Below, piece after piece: positions 52,343 to 62,123 of a stretch of DNA of 64,000 nucleotides (its first letter is position 1; every line of letters starts with the position of its first letter). The position numbers were made by a program, and so were the translations under genes. The notes below the pieces were generated by a model that saw nothing but the letters and a program-made list of their open reading frames with translations, was not told the DNA's origin and ran no database searches. Source of the DNA: Aureimonas ureilytica (GTDB lineage Bacteria > Pseudomonadota > Alphaproteobacteria > Rhizobiales > Rhizobiaceae); NCBI RefSeq assembly GCF_001475935.1, contig NZ_LDQA01000015.1, positions 1 through 64,000 of the forward strand, read 5' to 3'.

Positions 52343-52777
52343 TCAGCCGAGCGCCTTGGCCGGATCGAGCCCGCCCATTTCGCAGATGACGTGGAACTCC
52401 GCTTCCGTCACCGGCTGCACCGACAGGCGCGAATTGGTGGCGAGCACCATGTCCTTCAGGCGCGGCTCGGCCTTCACGACATCCAGCGACACGGGGCTCG
52501 GCATGTCGCAGACGGCGCGGATGTCCACGCATTCCCAGCGCGGGTCATCGGCGGTGGAATCGGGATGGGCGAGGGCCGAGACCTCCACCACGCCGACCAC
52601 GGCCTTGCCCTCGTTGGAATGGTAGAAGAAGCCGCGCTCGCCGATCTGCATGGAGCGCATGAAGTTGCGCGCCTGATAGTTGCGAACGCCCGTCCATTCC
52701 GTGCCGGCCGCGCCGCAGGCCTTCTGCTCGTCGAAGGACCATTTGAACGGCTCCGACTTGAACAGCCAGAACGCCAT
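52343..52777 (-). CDS. EVE domain protein
   Basis: A 144-residue EVE (PUA-like) domain: MAFWLFKSEPFKWSFDEQ, WTGVRNYQARNFMRSMQIGERGFFYHSNEGKAVVGVVEV and the SVQPVTEAEFHVICEMGGL end. EVE domains bind modified bases in nucleic acids. This form, like thymocyte nuclear protein 1, is a stand-alone reader of unknown target. It follows the YciI gene with a gap of three bases, so the two are in one transcript. Confidence 0.93.
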   Translation of the reverse strand: MAFWLFKSEPFKWSFDEQKACGAAGTEWTGVRNYQARNFMRSMQIGERGFFYHSNEGKAVVGVVEVSALAHPDSTADDPRWECVDIRAVCDMPSPVSLDVVKAEPRLKDMVLATNSRLSVQPVTEAEFHVICEMGGLDPAKALG

Positions 52778-52780
52778 GGG

Positions 52781-53071
52781 TCAGGCCTGCTCGGGATTGT
52801 TTACGGTCCAGTTCCAGCGACGGACGGTGACGGAGGAGAAGAGCCCGGCTTTGGCATAGGGGTCCTGATCGGCCAGCGCGCGGGCGGCCTCCAGGCTGTC
52901 GGCCTCGACCACGAGAAGGCTGCCGTTCGGCTTCTCGTCGGACCCGAGGAAGGGGCCGGCGAATTTCAGGACGGGGCCGAGCGCCTTCAGGTGCTCCAGA
53001 TGCGCGGGGCGGGTTTCGGCGCGCAGCGAGCCGGCGTCGGTGCGGTCTTCGCAGAGAAGGGCAAACAGCAT
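52781..53071 (-). CDS. YciI family protein
   Basis: A 96-residue dimeric ferredoxin-like fold protein. Family residues are MLFALLCEDRTDAGSLRAETRPAHLEHL with the conserved His-x-x-His-like segment, and ALADQDPYAKAGLFSSVTVRRWN containing the Asp-Pro pair. The role is unknown; YciI proteins resemble small dehydratases. It lies 99 bases after gpsA and directly before the EVE gene, the same order (tsaD-gpsA-yciI-EVE) being common in Hyphomicrobiales. Confidence 0.93.
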   Translation of the reverse strand: MLFALLCEDRTDAGSLRAETRPAHLEHLKALGPVLKFAGPFLGSDEKPNGSLLVVEADSLEAARALADQDPYAKAGLFSSVTVRRWNWTVNNPEQA

Positions 53072-53170
53072 GGGGCGTCTCCGAATGGGCCGGCCGGAGC
53101 CGGCTGCGATGCTGCCCGCGTCTGGCCGATGGCGACGGGCTTTGTCAATCGAGGGCGTTTCTTCAGCGCT

Positions 53171-54148
53171 TCAATCGAACTCGCGCTTGAGTGGGCGGGC
53201 GAGCAGCGCGCGCATGGCGTCGGCCGCCGGCAGGCCCTCGTCCAGCATCGCGGCCACCGTCTCGATGATCGGTGCTTCGATGCCGCGCTCGCGCGCCAGC
53301 TGAGCTGCGATGGCGGCGGAATAGACGCCTTCGGCGAGCTTCAAGGTCCGCGTGTCCTCGCCCCGGCCGAGCGCCAGTCCATAGGCGAAGTTGCGGGACT
53401 GCGCGCCCGAACAGGTGAGTACGAGATCGCCGAGGCCGGACAGGCCGAGCAGCGTGTCGGGCCGCGCACCCAGCGCCTCGCCCAACCGGCGCAGTTCCAC
53501 GAAGCCGCGCGTGACGAGGGCGGCGAGCGCCGAAGCCCCTAGGCCCAGCCCCGCACTGGCCCCGGCCGCGATGGCGAGAACGTTCTTCAAAGAGCCACCG
53601 GCCTCGACGCCCAGAATGTCATCCCCCGCATAGATGCGAAAGGCGGGCGAGGACAGGCGTTGGGCGAGGCTGGCCGCGAGCGCGCCCTCGCTGGCCGCCA
53701 ATGTGACGGCGGTCGGAAGGCCCGCCGCGACATCCGAGGCGAAGCTCGGGCCGGAGAGAACCGCGACGGGGTGGCCCGGCAGTTCCTCCTCCACCACGGC
53801 GGAGGCGAAGAGCCCGGTGTCGCGCTCGATCCCCTTGGAGCAGAGGACGAGGGCCGCGCCGGGCCTCAGATGCGGTTTCAGGTCGCGGCAGGCGAGGCGC
53901 AGCGCCTGCGCCGGCAGGACGAGGAGCACGATATCGGCCCCCTCCAGCGCTAAGCCCAAGTCGTTCACCGCCTCCAGCGAGGCGGGCAGCGCGATGCCGG
54001 GGAGATAGCGGGGGTTCTCACGGGTCGTTCGGATCGCCGCGACGCTCTCGGCGTCCCGCGCATAGAGGCGCACGGGCTCTCCGTCCCGCGCGCGCATGGC
54101 GCCGAGCGCCGTGCCCCAGGCACCGCCGCCGATCACACTGACGCTCAT
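53171..54148 (-). CDS. gpsA: Glycerol-3-phosphate dehydrogenase [NAD(P)+]
   Basis: GpsA reduces dihydroxyacetone phosphate to glycerol 3-phosphate for phospholipid synthesis. The 325 residues include the nucleotide motif [15 protein letters not shown] at residues 4-18, the strand [21 protein letters not shown], the catalytic lysine region [15 protein letters not shown] and the [19 protein letters not shown] block. The ATG overlaps the tsaD stop as ATGA, so the two are co-translated. Confidence 0.97.
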   Translation of the reverse strand: MSVSVIGGGAWGTALGAMRARDGEPVRLYARDAESVAAIRTTRENPRYLPGIALPASLEAVNDLGLALEGADIVLLVLPAQALRLACRDLKPHLRPGAALVLCSKGIERDTGLFASAVVEEELPGHPVAVLSGPSFASDVAAGLPTAVTLAASEGALAASLAQRLSSPAFRIYAGDDILGVEAGGSLKNVLAIAAGASAGLGLGASALAALVTRGFVELRRLGEALGARPDTLLGLSGLGDLVLTCSGAQSRNFAYGLALGRGEDTRTLKLAEGVYSAAIAAQLARERGIEAPIIETVAAMLDEGLPAADAMRALLARPLKREFD

Positions 54149-55260
54149 GCCTTGGCTCCGCGCTTGCCGAAGCCGACCAGCGGCGCGGCGGTTTCGTCCA
54201 GCGGCCAGCGCGGGCGCACGGGGGCCGAAAGCGGATCGGTGAGCCCCGCTTCCAGCCGCTCCAGCCCGGCATAGGCGATCATCGCGCCATTGTCGGTGCA
54301 GAGCGCCAAGGGCGGCGAGACGAGGCGCACGCCCTGGCGCTCGGTCGCCTCGCGCAGCGCCGCGCGGATTTCGCCATTGGCCGCGACCCCGCCAGCCGCC
54401 GCCAGAACCGGGTGTTCGAGGCCGGGATAGGCTTCCCGAAACCGAGCCAGCGCCAGCGTCACGCGGTCCCGCACGCTCTCGGCCGCCGCGCGCTGAAAGC
54501 CGGCGCAGAGATCGGCCACGTCCTGTTCGCTGAGCGGCGCGTGGGCCAGCGCGATCTGGCGCACCGCCGTCTTGAGGCCGGAGAAGGAGAAGTCGAGCCG
54601 CTTCTCGCCCCGCAGCGGCCGGGGCAGGTCGAAGCGCTTGGCGTCGCCCTCACGCGCCATGCGCTCGACGCTCGGGCCGCCGGGATGGGGCAGTTCCAGA
54701 AGCTTGGCGGTCTTGTCGAAAGCCTCGCCCAGCGCATCGTCGATCGTCGTGCCCCAGCGCTCGTACTGGCCGAGGCCGGAGACGAGAAGGATCTGCGTGT
54801 GCCCGCCCGACACGAGCAGCAGGAGATAGGGATAGGCGAGCGCATCCGTCAGCCTCGGGGTCAGCGCGTGGCCCTCCAGATGGTTGACGGCCAGAAACGG
54901 CAGCTGGCGCGAGGCGGCGATGGCCTTGCCAACCAGCGCGCCGACGATGAGCCCGCCGACGAGGCCCGGCCCGCTGGTCGCGGCCACGGCGTCGATCTCG
55001 TCCAGCGTGACGCCGGCTTCCGCCAGCCCCGCCTCGACGATGGGGCCGATGCTTTCGGCATGGGCGCGCGCGGCGATTTCCGGCACGACGCCGCCAAAGG
55101 CCGCGTGCTCCTCGATCTGGCTGAGCACGACATTGGACAGGACCACGGGCCGCCCGTCCGCGCCGCGCCCGACGACGCTCGCCGCCGTTTCGTCGCAACT
55201 CGTCTCGATGCCGAGAACGAGCGGACGGACGGATCGGGCGGTGATGTTGGCGCTAGGCAA
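54145..55260 (-). CDS. tsaD: tRNA N6-adenosine threonylcarbamoyltransferase TsaD
   Basis: TsaD transfers the threonylcarbamoyl group to A37 of ANN-decoding tRNAs, with TsaB and TsaE. The ASKHA fold is shown by [17 protein letters not shown], the metal histidines in NHLEGHAL, the [11 protein letters not shown] strand, [15 protein letters not shown] and the [12 protein letters not shown] and [12 protein letters not shown] segments. The start is not certain. TTG at 55260 lies 15 codons before the conserved core and is the only plausible start near it, giving 371 residues. It is divergent from hemC with a 269-bp gap. Confidence 0.96.
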   Translation of the reverse strand: MPSANITARSVRPLVLGIETSCDETAASVVGRGADGRPVVLSNVVLSQIEEHAAFGGVVPEIAARAHAESIGPIVEAGLAEAGVTLDEIDAVAATSGPGLVGGLIVGALVGKAIAASRQLPFLAVNHLEGHALTPRLTDALAYPYLLLLVSGGHTQILLVSGLGQYERWGTTIDDALGEAFDKTAKLLELPHPGGPSVERMAREGDAKRFDLPRPLRGEKRLDFSFSGLKTAVRQIALAHAPLSEQDVADLCAGFQRAAAESVRDRVTLALARFREAYPGLEHPVLAAAGGVAANGEIRAALREATERQGVRLVSPPLALCTDNGAMIAYAGLERLEAGLTDPLSAPVRPRWPLDETAAPLVGFGKRGAKA

Positions 55261-55529
55261 GGGACGAGCCGCTCTTTTGCTGAGGTCTTGCCTCGCGAGA
55301 TAACGTCTCGCACGCGGTTTCGCCAGCGCGGACGCGCGCCCGAGGCCGATGGCCGATCCCACACGCGTCCGCCCTTCGCCGAAAAACCGCGCGGCCCCCC
55401 AGCCCGGCGAACTTGCAAACAGGCCGGGAGGCGATCAGAACACGCGCAAGACCCTGTTTCGAAGGGTTCCAGATCAGCGATCCCTTCAAGCTCCCTTGGC
55501 CCGGAGCCTGAGGCAAGGAAGGCAGACCC

Positions 55530-56459
55530 ATGACCCAGCCCATCCGCATCGGCACGCGCGGCAGCCGCCTCGCGCTGGCGCAGGCCGAAGAGGTGCGGGC
55601 TCGCCTGATGGCCGCGCATGGCCTGCGCGAGGAGGATTTCGCGATCACCGTCCTGTCCACTTCGGGCGACAGGATTCAGGACCGGGCGCTATCGGAGGCG
55701 GGCGGCAAGGGGCTCTTCACCAAGGAAATCGAGGAAGCGCTTCTGGATGGGCGGGTTGATCTCGCCGTCCACTCCTCCAAGGACATGGCGACCCGTGTGC
55801 CCGACGGGCTGGCGCTCGCCGCCTATCTCCCGCGCGAGGATGTGCGCGACGTCTTCATCGGCCGCTCGGTCTCGCGCATCGCCGACCTGCCGCACGGCGC
55901 GCGCGTCGGCTCGGCTTCGCTACGCCGGCAGGCCCTTCTGCGGCGCATCCGGCCCGATCTCGAACTCGTGATCTTTCGTGGCAATGTGCAGACGCGCCTC
56001 GCCAAGCTCGCCGCGGGCGAGGTGGAAGGCACGCTTCTGGCGCTGGCCGGGCTGAAGCGCCTGGGTGACGCCGAGGTGGCGAGCGAGATTCTGGACAGCG
56101 CGAGCTTTCCGCCCGCGCCGGGGCAGGGGGCCATCTGCATCCAGATCCGGGACGGGGACGGGCGCATCGCCCCGCTCGTCGCGGCCGTCGATCATGCCGA
56201 CACGCACGGCGTCCTGGCGGCCGAGCGCGCCTTTCTGGCGGTTCTCGACGGCTCCTGCCGCACGCCCATCGCCGCCCATGGCACGCTGAAGGGCGACCAG
56301 TTCCGCTTTCACGGCATGATCCTGACGCCGGACGGCGCGCGGATGCACGAGACGCATGTCGAAGGCAGCCGGGCCGACGCACTGCGCATGGCCGAGGATG
56401 CCGCGCTGCGGCTAGTGGCGGAAGCGGGCGCGGAGTTCTTCGAGGGCTGGCGGCGCTGA
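55530..56459 (+). CDS. hemC: Porphobilinogen deaminase (hydroxymethylbilane synthase)
   Basis: HemC joins four porphobilinogen molecules into hydroxymethylbilane. The 309-residue protein has [31 protein letters not shown] with the catalytic aspartate, [11 protein letters not shown] for substrate-binding arginines, and the dipyrromethane cofactor cysteine in [11 protein letters not shown]. The ATG at 55530 follows AAGGAAGG. Its stop overlaps the inferred hemD start, giving a coupled hemC-hemD pair. Confidence 0.98.
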   Translation: MTQPIRIGTRGSRLALAQAEEVRARLMAAHGLREEDFAITVLSTSGDRIQDRALSEAGGKGLFTKEIEEALLDGRVDLAVHSSKDMATRVPDGLALAAYLPREDVRDVFIGRSVSRIADLPHGARVGSASLRRQALLRRIRPDLELVIFRGNVQTRLAKLAAGEVEGTLLALAGLKRLGDAEVASEILDSASFPPAPGQGAICIQIRDGDGRIAPLVAAVDHADTHGVLAAERAFLAVLDGSCRTPIAAHGTLKGDQFRFHGMILTPDGARMHETHVEGSRADALRMAEDAALRLVAEAGAEFFEGWRR

Positions 56460-57190
56460 GCGCGCGGCCACCCCTTCGTCTTCTCGTCCTGCGCGAGCGC
56501 GAGGATGGCGAGCGCTCGGCCGCGCTTCTGCGTGAGGCCGGCTTCGAACCCGTTCTCCTGCCGCTGAGCATGATTGCGCCGCTCGACCCCGCGCCGCCCG
56601 AAATCCCGCTTGCCGGCTTGGTTGTCACCAGCCGCCATGCCGTGCCCTGGCTCGCGCGTCATTATCCTGGACGCGACCTGCCGGTTCTGGCTGTGGGGGA
56701 GATGACGGCCGAGGCCCTGCGCGCGGCCGGCTTTGCCGATGTGCGGGCGGGGCCGGGCCGGGCGGCGGATCTCGTGAGCCTCGCCGACATGCTGCCGACG
56801 CGGGCGGGCGAGACCTTTCTCTATGCTGCCGGGCGGGTGCGCCTGCCCGATCTGGAAGCGGGTTTTGCGGAAGCCGGCCTGCCGCTTCGGGTGGTGGAAG
56901 TCTATGACACGGTGCCTGCGATGCCGAGCGAGGCGGAGCTGGAACAGGCTCGCGCGGGAGGCCCGGCGCAGGGCGCGATCCTCCTCTCGCGCGGGCAGGC
57001 GCGGGCGTTCGAGCGCTTCGCGGAGCACGCGGGTCATGTCCTAGGGGAAGATGTCGCACTCTTCTGCCTTTCGGACGCGATCGCACTGGAACTTTCGCCC
57101 CAGTTTGGAAAGAATGCGGTGGTGGCCGAAGCTCCGCGCTTCGTCTCGCTGGTGGACGCGATCAAAAACTGGAGCGAAGGGCGCGATTGA
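56456..57190 (+). CDS. hemD: Uroporphyrinogen-III synthase, apparent CTG start
   Basis: HemD closes hydroxymethylbilane to uroporphyrinogen III. The first ATG in frame (56570) would delete the first strand and helix of the fold. The frame continues upstream as [15 protein letters not shown], then [19 protein letters not shown], exactly as HemD proteins begin. No ATG, GTG or TTG occurs in that part. The CTG at 56456 overlaps the hemC stop as CTGA and has GAGGG nine bases before it, giving a normal 244 residues. Later motifs are [12 protein letters not shown] and [18 protein letters not shown]. Confidence 0.88.
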   Translation: MSARPPLRLLVLREREDGERSAALLREAGFEPVLLPLSMIAPLDPAPPEIPLAGLVVTSRHAVPWLARHYPGRDLPVLAVGEMTAEALRAAGFADVRAGPGRAADLVSLADMLPTRAGETFLYAAGRVRLPDLEAGFAEAGLPLRVVEVYDTVPAMPSEAELEQARAGGPAQGAILLSRGQARAFERFAEHAGHVLGEDVALFCLSDAIALELSPQFGKNAVVAEAPRFVSLVDAIKNWSEGRD

Positions 57191-57201
57191 GCATCTTTTC
57201 G

Positions 57202-57229
57202 TTGCAGCTTGCGGAGCGCACGCTAGATC
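57202..57229 (+). promoter_or_regulatory. Possible promoter for the mitofilin-hemY unit
   Basis: TTGCAG, a 16-base spacer and TAGATC resemble a housekeeping -35/-10 pair in the 141-bp gap after hemD. In GC-rich alphaproteobacteria such matches are only suggestive. Confidence 0.3.
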
Positions 57230-57331
57230 GAGACGTTGACTCGTCCGATACATCGGCCGAAGGGAATTCGGCTCGCGCCGGCCGGTTCGCCAGCCAGCCG
57301 CCCATGGGATGCGACATGAAGGAGTTCTCGG

Positions 57332-59008
57332 ATGGCCAATCGTCCGCGCCGGTCGAAGCCAGGCGCACGACCGGAAACCACGATCGACCTCGGAGCCGAG
57401 CGCGTCGCCAAGCCCGAGGGCGCCGAAAGTGATATTGAGACGGGCCCGGCCGCAGCGGCCCAACAGGACGAGACGCTTTCGATGAACGACACGACGAGGC
57501 CCCGCGACGAGGCCATGACGCCGGAAGAGCGCCACGAGGATGCGCTCCTCTCCGCCACGGCGGAGGACGCGGCGGCGCGCGAGCGCAAGAACGAGATCGC
57601 CAGCGGCAGCGCCTCGGCCGACGCGCTGGAGAACCCGGCTCTTGTCGCCTCCGCGCCCGCCACGACCACGCCCGCCGAGTCCGGCGCTGCGAGCGAGGCC
57701 GGACTTCTTTCGCCCGGCGCGGCCGACCCGCTTTCGCCCGAGGGCGACAAGTCGGTCGATCCCCTGCGCGAGGATGGCGTCGCGGCCAAGCGGCGCGATC
57801 TGGGCGAATTCGAGGACGACGAGACGGTTCTGCCCGGCGCGCATTCCGAGCCGGCCGGCCCCGACCCGCTGACCTCCAGCCCCTATCACGCGGCGGCCGG
57901 CGCTTCGCATGGCGGCCCCGGCTTCGGCCCGCTTCTGGGCGCGGGTCTGCTGGGCGCGGTGATCGCGCTCGGCGGCGGTGCGGCGCTTCTTTATTCCGGC
58001 GCGGTTCGCCCGCCGGCGGCGCAACAGGCGGCCGTCCCGACCCAGCAATTCGCCACGGCCGGCGAAGTGCAGAAACTGACCGGCGATATCGGCAATCTGC
58101 GCGGCACGGTCGAGCAGCTTCAGTCGGCCCAGGCGGCCGGCGGCGCGGGCTCGGGCAATGTCTCGCGCACCGAGTTCACCCAGCTCTCGGACCGAGTGAC
58201 GGCCAACGAGCGCTATGCGCAGACCAACGGCGATTCCGCCGCCGCCGCCAAGGAGGCCAATGACGCGGCCACGAGCGCGCGCGACACGGCCACCAAGGCG
58301 GAAGCCGCCGCGACCGACGCGCAAGGCATCGCCACCCGCGCCGAAACCGCCGCCACGGCGGCCCAGACCGCCGCGCAGAACGCGCAGCAGGCGGCCCAGA
58401 ACGCCCAGACCGCCGCCAATGAGACGCGCGAAACGGTCAACCAGATCGGCACCCGCGTCCAATCGATCGAGGAAGCCAACCGCCGCGCCGCCATCGCTCT
58501 TTCGGCGGCCGGGCTGAAAGGCGCGATCGACAGCGGTCGCCCCTTCATGCAGGAGCTGGAAAGCTTCGCCAAGGCGAGCGGCAACACGGGCGAGTCCGTC
58601 GCCTCGCTGCGCAATTTCGCGGCCTCCGGCGTTCCTACCACCGCCGCGCTGGACACCCAGTGGCGCGACGCGGAAGCGCAGATCCTGACCGCGCTGCGCC
58701 CGGTCGACAACACGGCCAACGTGAAGACGCAGGTGCTCGACAGCCTGCGCTCGCTCGTCACCGTTCGCCCCGCCGGCTCCAACGTGACGGCCGAGGCTCC
58801 GGGGCCGGAAGCGGCCGTCGCGCGCATGGACGAGGCGCTCCAGCGCGGCGACTTCGCCGGCTGGCTGACCGAGTGGGACAAGCTGCCCGAGGCCGCCAAG
58901 TCCGTCTCGCAAGGCTTCGCCGACAAGGTTCGCGCCCGCGCCAGCGCGGACGACCTCATTCGCCAGACCATCAACAGCGCCGTCGGCGCTTCCGCGTCGC
59001 AGGGCTGA
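57332..59008 (+). CDS. Mitofilin/Mic60-like inner membrane protein (COG4223 type)
   Basis: A 558-residue membrane protein with the layout of alphaproteobacterial Mic60. A disordered acidic N-terminus (1-195) leads to a single transmembrane helix at about 199-222 (LLGAGLLGAVIALGGGAALL). A long Ala-rich coiled coil follows at about 245-385, then a C-terminal mitofilin-like domain (400-550) with LQRGDFAGWLTEWDKLPEAAK. Such proteins shape intracytoplasmic membranes and are the proposed ancestors of mitochondrial MICOS. The location between hemD and hemY matches the described context. The ATG at 57332 has AAGGAG seven bases upstream. Confidence 0.9.
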   Translation: MANRPRRSKPGARPETTIDLGAERVAKPEGAESDIETGPAAAAQQDETLSMNDTTRPRDEAMTPEERHEDALLSATAEDAAARERKNEIASGSASADALENPALVASAPATTTPAESGAASEAGLLSPGAADPLSPEGDKSVDPLREDGVAAKRRDLGEFEDDETVLPGAHSEPAGPDPLTSSPYHAAAGASHGGPGFGPLLGAGLLGAVIALGGGAALLYSGAVRPPAAQQAAVPTQQFATAGEVQKLTGDIGNLRGTVEQLQSAQAAGGAGSGNVSRTEFTQLSDRVTANERYAQTNGDSAAAAKEANDAATSARDTATKAEAAATDAQGIATRAETAATAAQTAAQNAQQAAQNAQTAANETRETVNQIGTRVQSIEEANRRAAIALSAAGLKGAIDSGRPFMQELESFAKASGNTGESVASLRNFAASGVPTTAALDTQWRDAEAQILTALRPVDNTANVKTQVLDSLRSLVTVRPAGSNVTAEAPGPEAAVARMDEALQRGDFAGWLTEWDKLPEAAKSVSQGFADKVRARASADDLIRQTINSAVGASASQG

Positions 59009-59009
59009 C

Positions 59010-60497
59010 ATGCTGCGTATTCTCGCTTTTTTCCTCGTCGTGCTCGCGGGCGGCCTTGGCTTTGCCTGGCTGGCCGATCATCCGGGCTCCGTCTCCATCC
59101 TCTGGCAAGGCCAGGAGGTGGGCACGAGCTTCACCGTCTTCGTGATCCTTCAGATCGCGCTCGTGGTCGCGGCCGTGCTTCTGTTCTGGCTGGTGCGCGG
59201 CTTCTTTAAGGCGCCCGACCGCGTGTCGCGCTTCTTCTCGACGCGCCGCCGCGACAAGGGCTATCGCGCGCTTTCGGCCGGCATGATTGCCGCCGGCGCG
59301 GGCGATGCCGTCATGGCGCGCCGCCTCGTCAAGCAGGCGCAGAAGCAGCTTTCCAACCGGCGCGAGCCGATGGTGCGCTTCCTCGACGCGCAGACCGCGC
59401 TGATCGAGGGCGACCACGCCAAGGCGCGCTCCATTTTCGAGACGCTGGAAGGCGATCCCGAGACCCGGCTGGTCGGCCTTCGCGGTCTGTATCTCGAAGC
59501 CGAGCGCCTGGGCGACCGGGAAGCGGCGCGCTCCTATGCCGAGCGCGCGGTGCGCATCGCCCCGCATGTGCCCTGGGCCGGCGGCGCGGTTCTCGACCTC
59601 AAGGCCGCGCAGGGCGATTATGACGGCGCTCTGAACATTCTGGAGGCGCAGCGCGACTCGCGCCTGGTGGACAAGGCGGAAAGCCGCCGCCTGCGCGCCG
59701 TGCTCCTGACCGGTAAGGCGCAGGAACTCGCCGACAGCGATCCGGCCGGCGCCAGGAACGCCGCGCGCGAAGCGCAGAAGCTCGCTCCCGATCTGGTGCC
59801 CGCCGGCGTCATCGCCGCGCGGTCCATGATCCGGCTCAACGAGTATCGCGCGGCTCAGAAGGCGCTGGAAGCGGGCTGGAAGGCCAATCCGCATCCCGAG
59901 CTCGCCGCGCTCTACATCCATCTCTGGCCGGGCGACGGCGTGGCCGAGCGCTTCAAGCGCGCGCGCCATCTCGCCAGCCTCCAGCCCGGCCATATCGAAT
60001 CGCGCATGGCACTCGCCCGCGCCGCGCTTGACGCGCGCGAGTTCGGCACGGCCCGCGTCGAAGCCATGGCGGCGACCGAGCAGGCGCCGCGCGAATCGGC
60101 CTATCTGCTTCTGGCCGATATCGAGGACGCCGAAACCGGCAATGACGCGCTGGTGCGCCAGTGGATGAGCCGCGCGCTTCACGCGCCCAAGGACCCGTCC
60201 TGGACGGTGGACGGCGCGCCGGCCGAGGGCTGGCGTCCGGTCTCGCCGACCACGGGCCGTCTCGACGCCTATGAATGGACGGTGCCGCAGGACAGCGATC
60301 CGGCTCTGGTCGCCCGCGTCGGGCGCATGATGCGCGGAATGCAGCATGTTCCCAACACCGACCCCAACCGCCGCGTCTTCATCGACGCGCGCTTGCCGGC
60401 GGACGAAGCGGAAGCCGCCGCTTTGAACGAAGCGGCCGCGGCTCACCACGAGACCGAAGGCAAGAGCGAGTCCTCGCTGGAGCGCACGCCGGCCTGA
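59010..60497 (+). CDS. hemY: HemY-like membrane TPR protein
   Basis: A 495-residue protein of the HemY_N/COG3898 family. Two N-terminal helices (about 3-21 and 43-66) are followed by RVSRFFSTRRRDKGYRALSAGMIAAGAGDA and a TPR superhelix (about 90-430) with repeats such as EAERLGDREAARSYAERAVRIAP. It is not the protoporphyrinogen oxidase also called HemY. Its role in haem synthesis is unclear, perhaps scaffolding at the membrane. It starts one base after the mitofilin stop, so the two are tightly coupled. Confidence 0.92.
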   Translation: MLRILAFFLVVLAGGLGFAWLADHPGSVSILWQGQEVGTSFTVFVILQIALVVAAVLLFWLVRGFFKAPDRVSRFFSTRRRDKGYRALSAGMIAAGAGDAVMARRLVKQAQKQLSNRREPMVRFLDAQTALIEGDHAKARSIFETLEGDPETRLVGLRGLYLEAERLGDREAARSYAERAVRIAPHVPWAGGAVLDLKAAQGDYDGALNILEAQRDSRLVDKAESRRLRAVLLTGKAQELADSDPAGARNAAREAQKLAPDLVPAGVIAARSMIRLNEYRAAQKALEAGWKANPHPELAALYIHLWPGDGVAERFKRARHLASLQPGHIESRMALARAALDAREFGTARVEAMAATEQAPRESAYLLLADIEDAETGNDALVRQWMSRALHAPKDPSWTVDGAPAEGWRPVSPTTGRLDAYEWTVPQDSDPALVARVGRMMRGMQHVPNTDPNRRVFIDARLPADEAEAAALNEAAAAHHETEGKSESSLERTPA

Positions 60498-60535
60498 CGC
60501 CGGTCATGGGAAGCGACGCTAACGCGCCACGCTGA

Positions 60536-60579
60536 ACAACAAAAAGGCTCGGAGCCCAGCGCTCCGGGCCTTTTTGTTT
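60536..60579 (+). terminator. Intrinsic terminator after hemY
   Basis: AAAAAGGCTCGGAGC at 60541-60555 pairs with GCTCCGGGCCTTTTT at 60561-60575 with one wobble, with AACAA/TTGTT extending the base. The T-run is embedded in the stem. Confidence 0.88.
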
Positions 60580-60707
60580 CTAAAGGACTGGCGCCGCAGC
60601 GAAACAGATTGAACTCTGGGCCGCTCTCGACCGTTTTCGAAGCGCGGTCCTAAGCCGCATCGACGACCCGACCCATGCCACCCGACGACCCAGACCGGAC
60701 GCCGCCC

Positions 60708-61178
60708 ATGTTCGACGCCTTCAAGGACTTCCTGCGCAACCTGTCGGGCGAGCCGACCGGGCGTCTCGGCGGCGAGGACGATCCGCTGATCGCCGCCTCG
60801 GCGCTCCTGTTCCATGTGGCGGAGGCGGACGGCACGCTCACCCGGAGCGAAACCGACGCGCTGCGCGATGTCCTGATCCATGATTACGGGCTTGCCCCCT
60901 GGCGGGCCGAAGAGGTCCGACGCGCCGGGCGCGAGGCCGATGCCGAGGCGGTCGATCTCTTCCGCTTCACACATGTTCTTCTGCGCCATTGGAGCGCCGA
61001 GGAGCGTCTGCAATTCGTGGAACGTCTATGGGAGATCGTCTTCGCGGACGGAGATGTTCACGAGTTGGAGGATAACGTGGTCTGGCGCGTGGCCGAGCTT
61101 CTGGGCGTTTCCAGCCGGGACCGAATGCTGGCCAAGCGCGAGGCGCAGAACAAGGTACGCACGCCCCAGCATGGCTGA
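60708..61178 (+). CDS. TerB family tellurite-resistance-like protein
   Basis: A 156-residue all-helical TerB-like domain: LIAASALLFHVAEADGTLTRSETDALRDVL with an acidic turn that could bind metal, then the second half VERLWEIVFADGDVHELEDNVVWRVAELLGVS repeating the same pattern. No other ter genes are nearby, so tellurite resistance is not implied; the family is widespread and poorly understood. A start at 60675 is also possible. It overlaps the amidotransferase gene by eight bases. Confidence 0.87.
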   Translation: MFDAFKDFLRNLSGEPTGRLGGEDDPLIAASALLFHVAEADGTLTRSETDALRDVLIHDYGLAPWRAEEVRRAGREADAEAVDLFRFTHVLLRHWSAEERLQFVERLWEIVFADGDVHELEDNVVWRVAELLGVSSRDRMLAKREAQNKVRTPQHG

Positions 61179-61974
61179 TCTCCTTCCCCATTCCCGCTCC
61201 GAAAGCGCGGCCGCGCCCAAGCGCTTCACGCTGCACGATCCGCATGAAATCCGGCCGGTTCTGGTGGTTCTGCATCAGGAGACCTCGACGCCGGGGCGCG
61301 TCGGCCAGGTGCTGGAAGCGGCGGGCGTCCGGCTCGATATCCGCCGCCCGGTGCTGGGCGAAAAGCTGCCCGGCACGCTGGAGGGGCATCGCGGCGCCAT
61401 CGTCTTCGGCGGGCCGCCAAGCGCCAACGATCCCGACGCGCACCTGCGCCATGAGATCGACTGGATGGAAATTCCGCTGAAGGAGAATCGCCCTTTTCTC
61501 GGTATCTGCCTCGGCGCGCAGATGCTGGCGAAACATCTCGGCGCGCCCGTCGGCCCGCACCCTGACGGTCTGGTGGAGATCGGCTATTACCCGATCGAGG
61601 CGACGGCGGCCGGGCGTGCCCTGATGCCGGGCTGGCCGTCCATGGTCTATCAGTGGCATGGCGAGGGCTTCGGCTTGCCACATGGCGCGACGCGGCTGGC
61701 GGAAGGCGAGGATTTCCCCAACCAGGCCATGCGCTACGGTGATCATGCCTACGGCGTGCAGTTCCATGCCGAGCTGACGCTCGCCATGCTGCATCGCTGG
61801 ACGACTCACGGCCATGCGCGCTTGTCGCTGCCGGGCGCACAGCCGCGCCGCGAGCATTTTCACGGCCGCGCCATTCACGATGCGCCGGTGAAGCGCTGGC
61901 TGGAGCAGTTCCTGGCCGTCATCTTCGGGCGCAGCGCCAGCGGCAGCACGCTGGCCGCGCCGCCGCAGATGTGA
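61171..61974 (+). CDS. Class I glutamine amidotransferase-like protein
   Basis: A 267-residue GATase-1 domain. The nucleophile Cys113 lies in FLGICLGAQMLAKHLGA, and His199 with Glu201 in YGVQFHAEL complete the triad. The oxyanion region is GAIVFGGPPSANDP. It resembles the GuaA-like stand-alone amidotransferases (COG0518) with no attached synthetase domain, so the acceptor is unknown. The start lies inside the terB end, hence translational coupling. About 65 C-terminal residues after the active-site histidine are extra. Confidence 0.9.
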   Translation: MADLLPHSRSESAAAPKRFTLHDPHEIRPVLVVLHQETSTPGRVGQVLEAAGVRLDIRRPVLGEKLPGTLEGHRGAIVFGGPPSANDPDAHLRHEIDWMEIPLKENRPFLGICLGAQMLAKHLGAPVGPHPDGLVEIGYYPIEATAAGRALMPGWPSMVYQWHGEGFGLPHGATRLAEGEDFPNQAMRYGDHAYGVQFHAELTLAMLHRWTTHGHARLSLPGAQPRREHFHGRAIHDAPVKRWLEQFLAVIFGRSASGSTLAAPPQM

Positions 61975-62123
61975 AGCGCGCTTTGCACCGCAACAAAGCG
62001 CATCGCAAAGAGCGCCAAGTTTACTCGGGCTTTGCAGACGCGGGTGTAAGTCTGGAGCACGAACAGACGTAGGACGGCGGGGCGCTCACCCCTTTCCGTC
62101 TCCCGAGCACCACGCGAGGCCGC

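Noticed and set aside
60708-61178. Tellurite resistance island
   Set aside because: Only one TerB-domain gene is present with no terC, terD or terZ homologues nearby, so the resistance label would be misleading.
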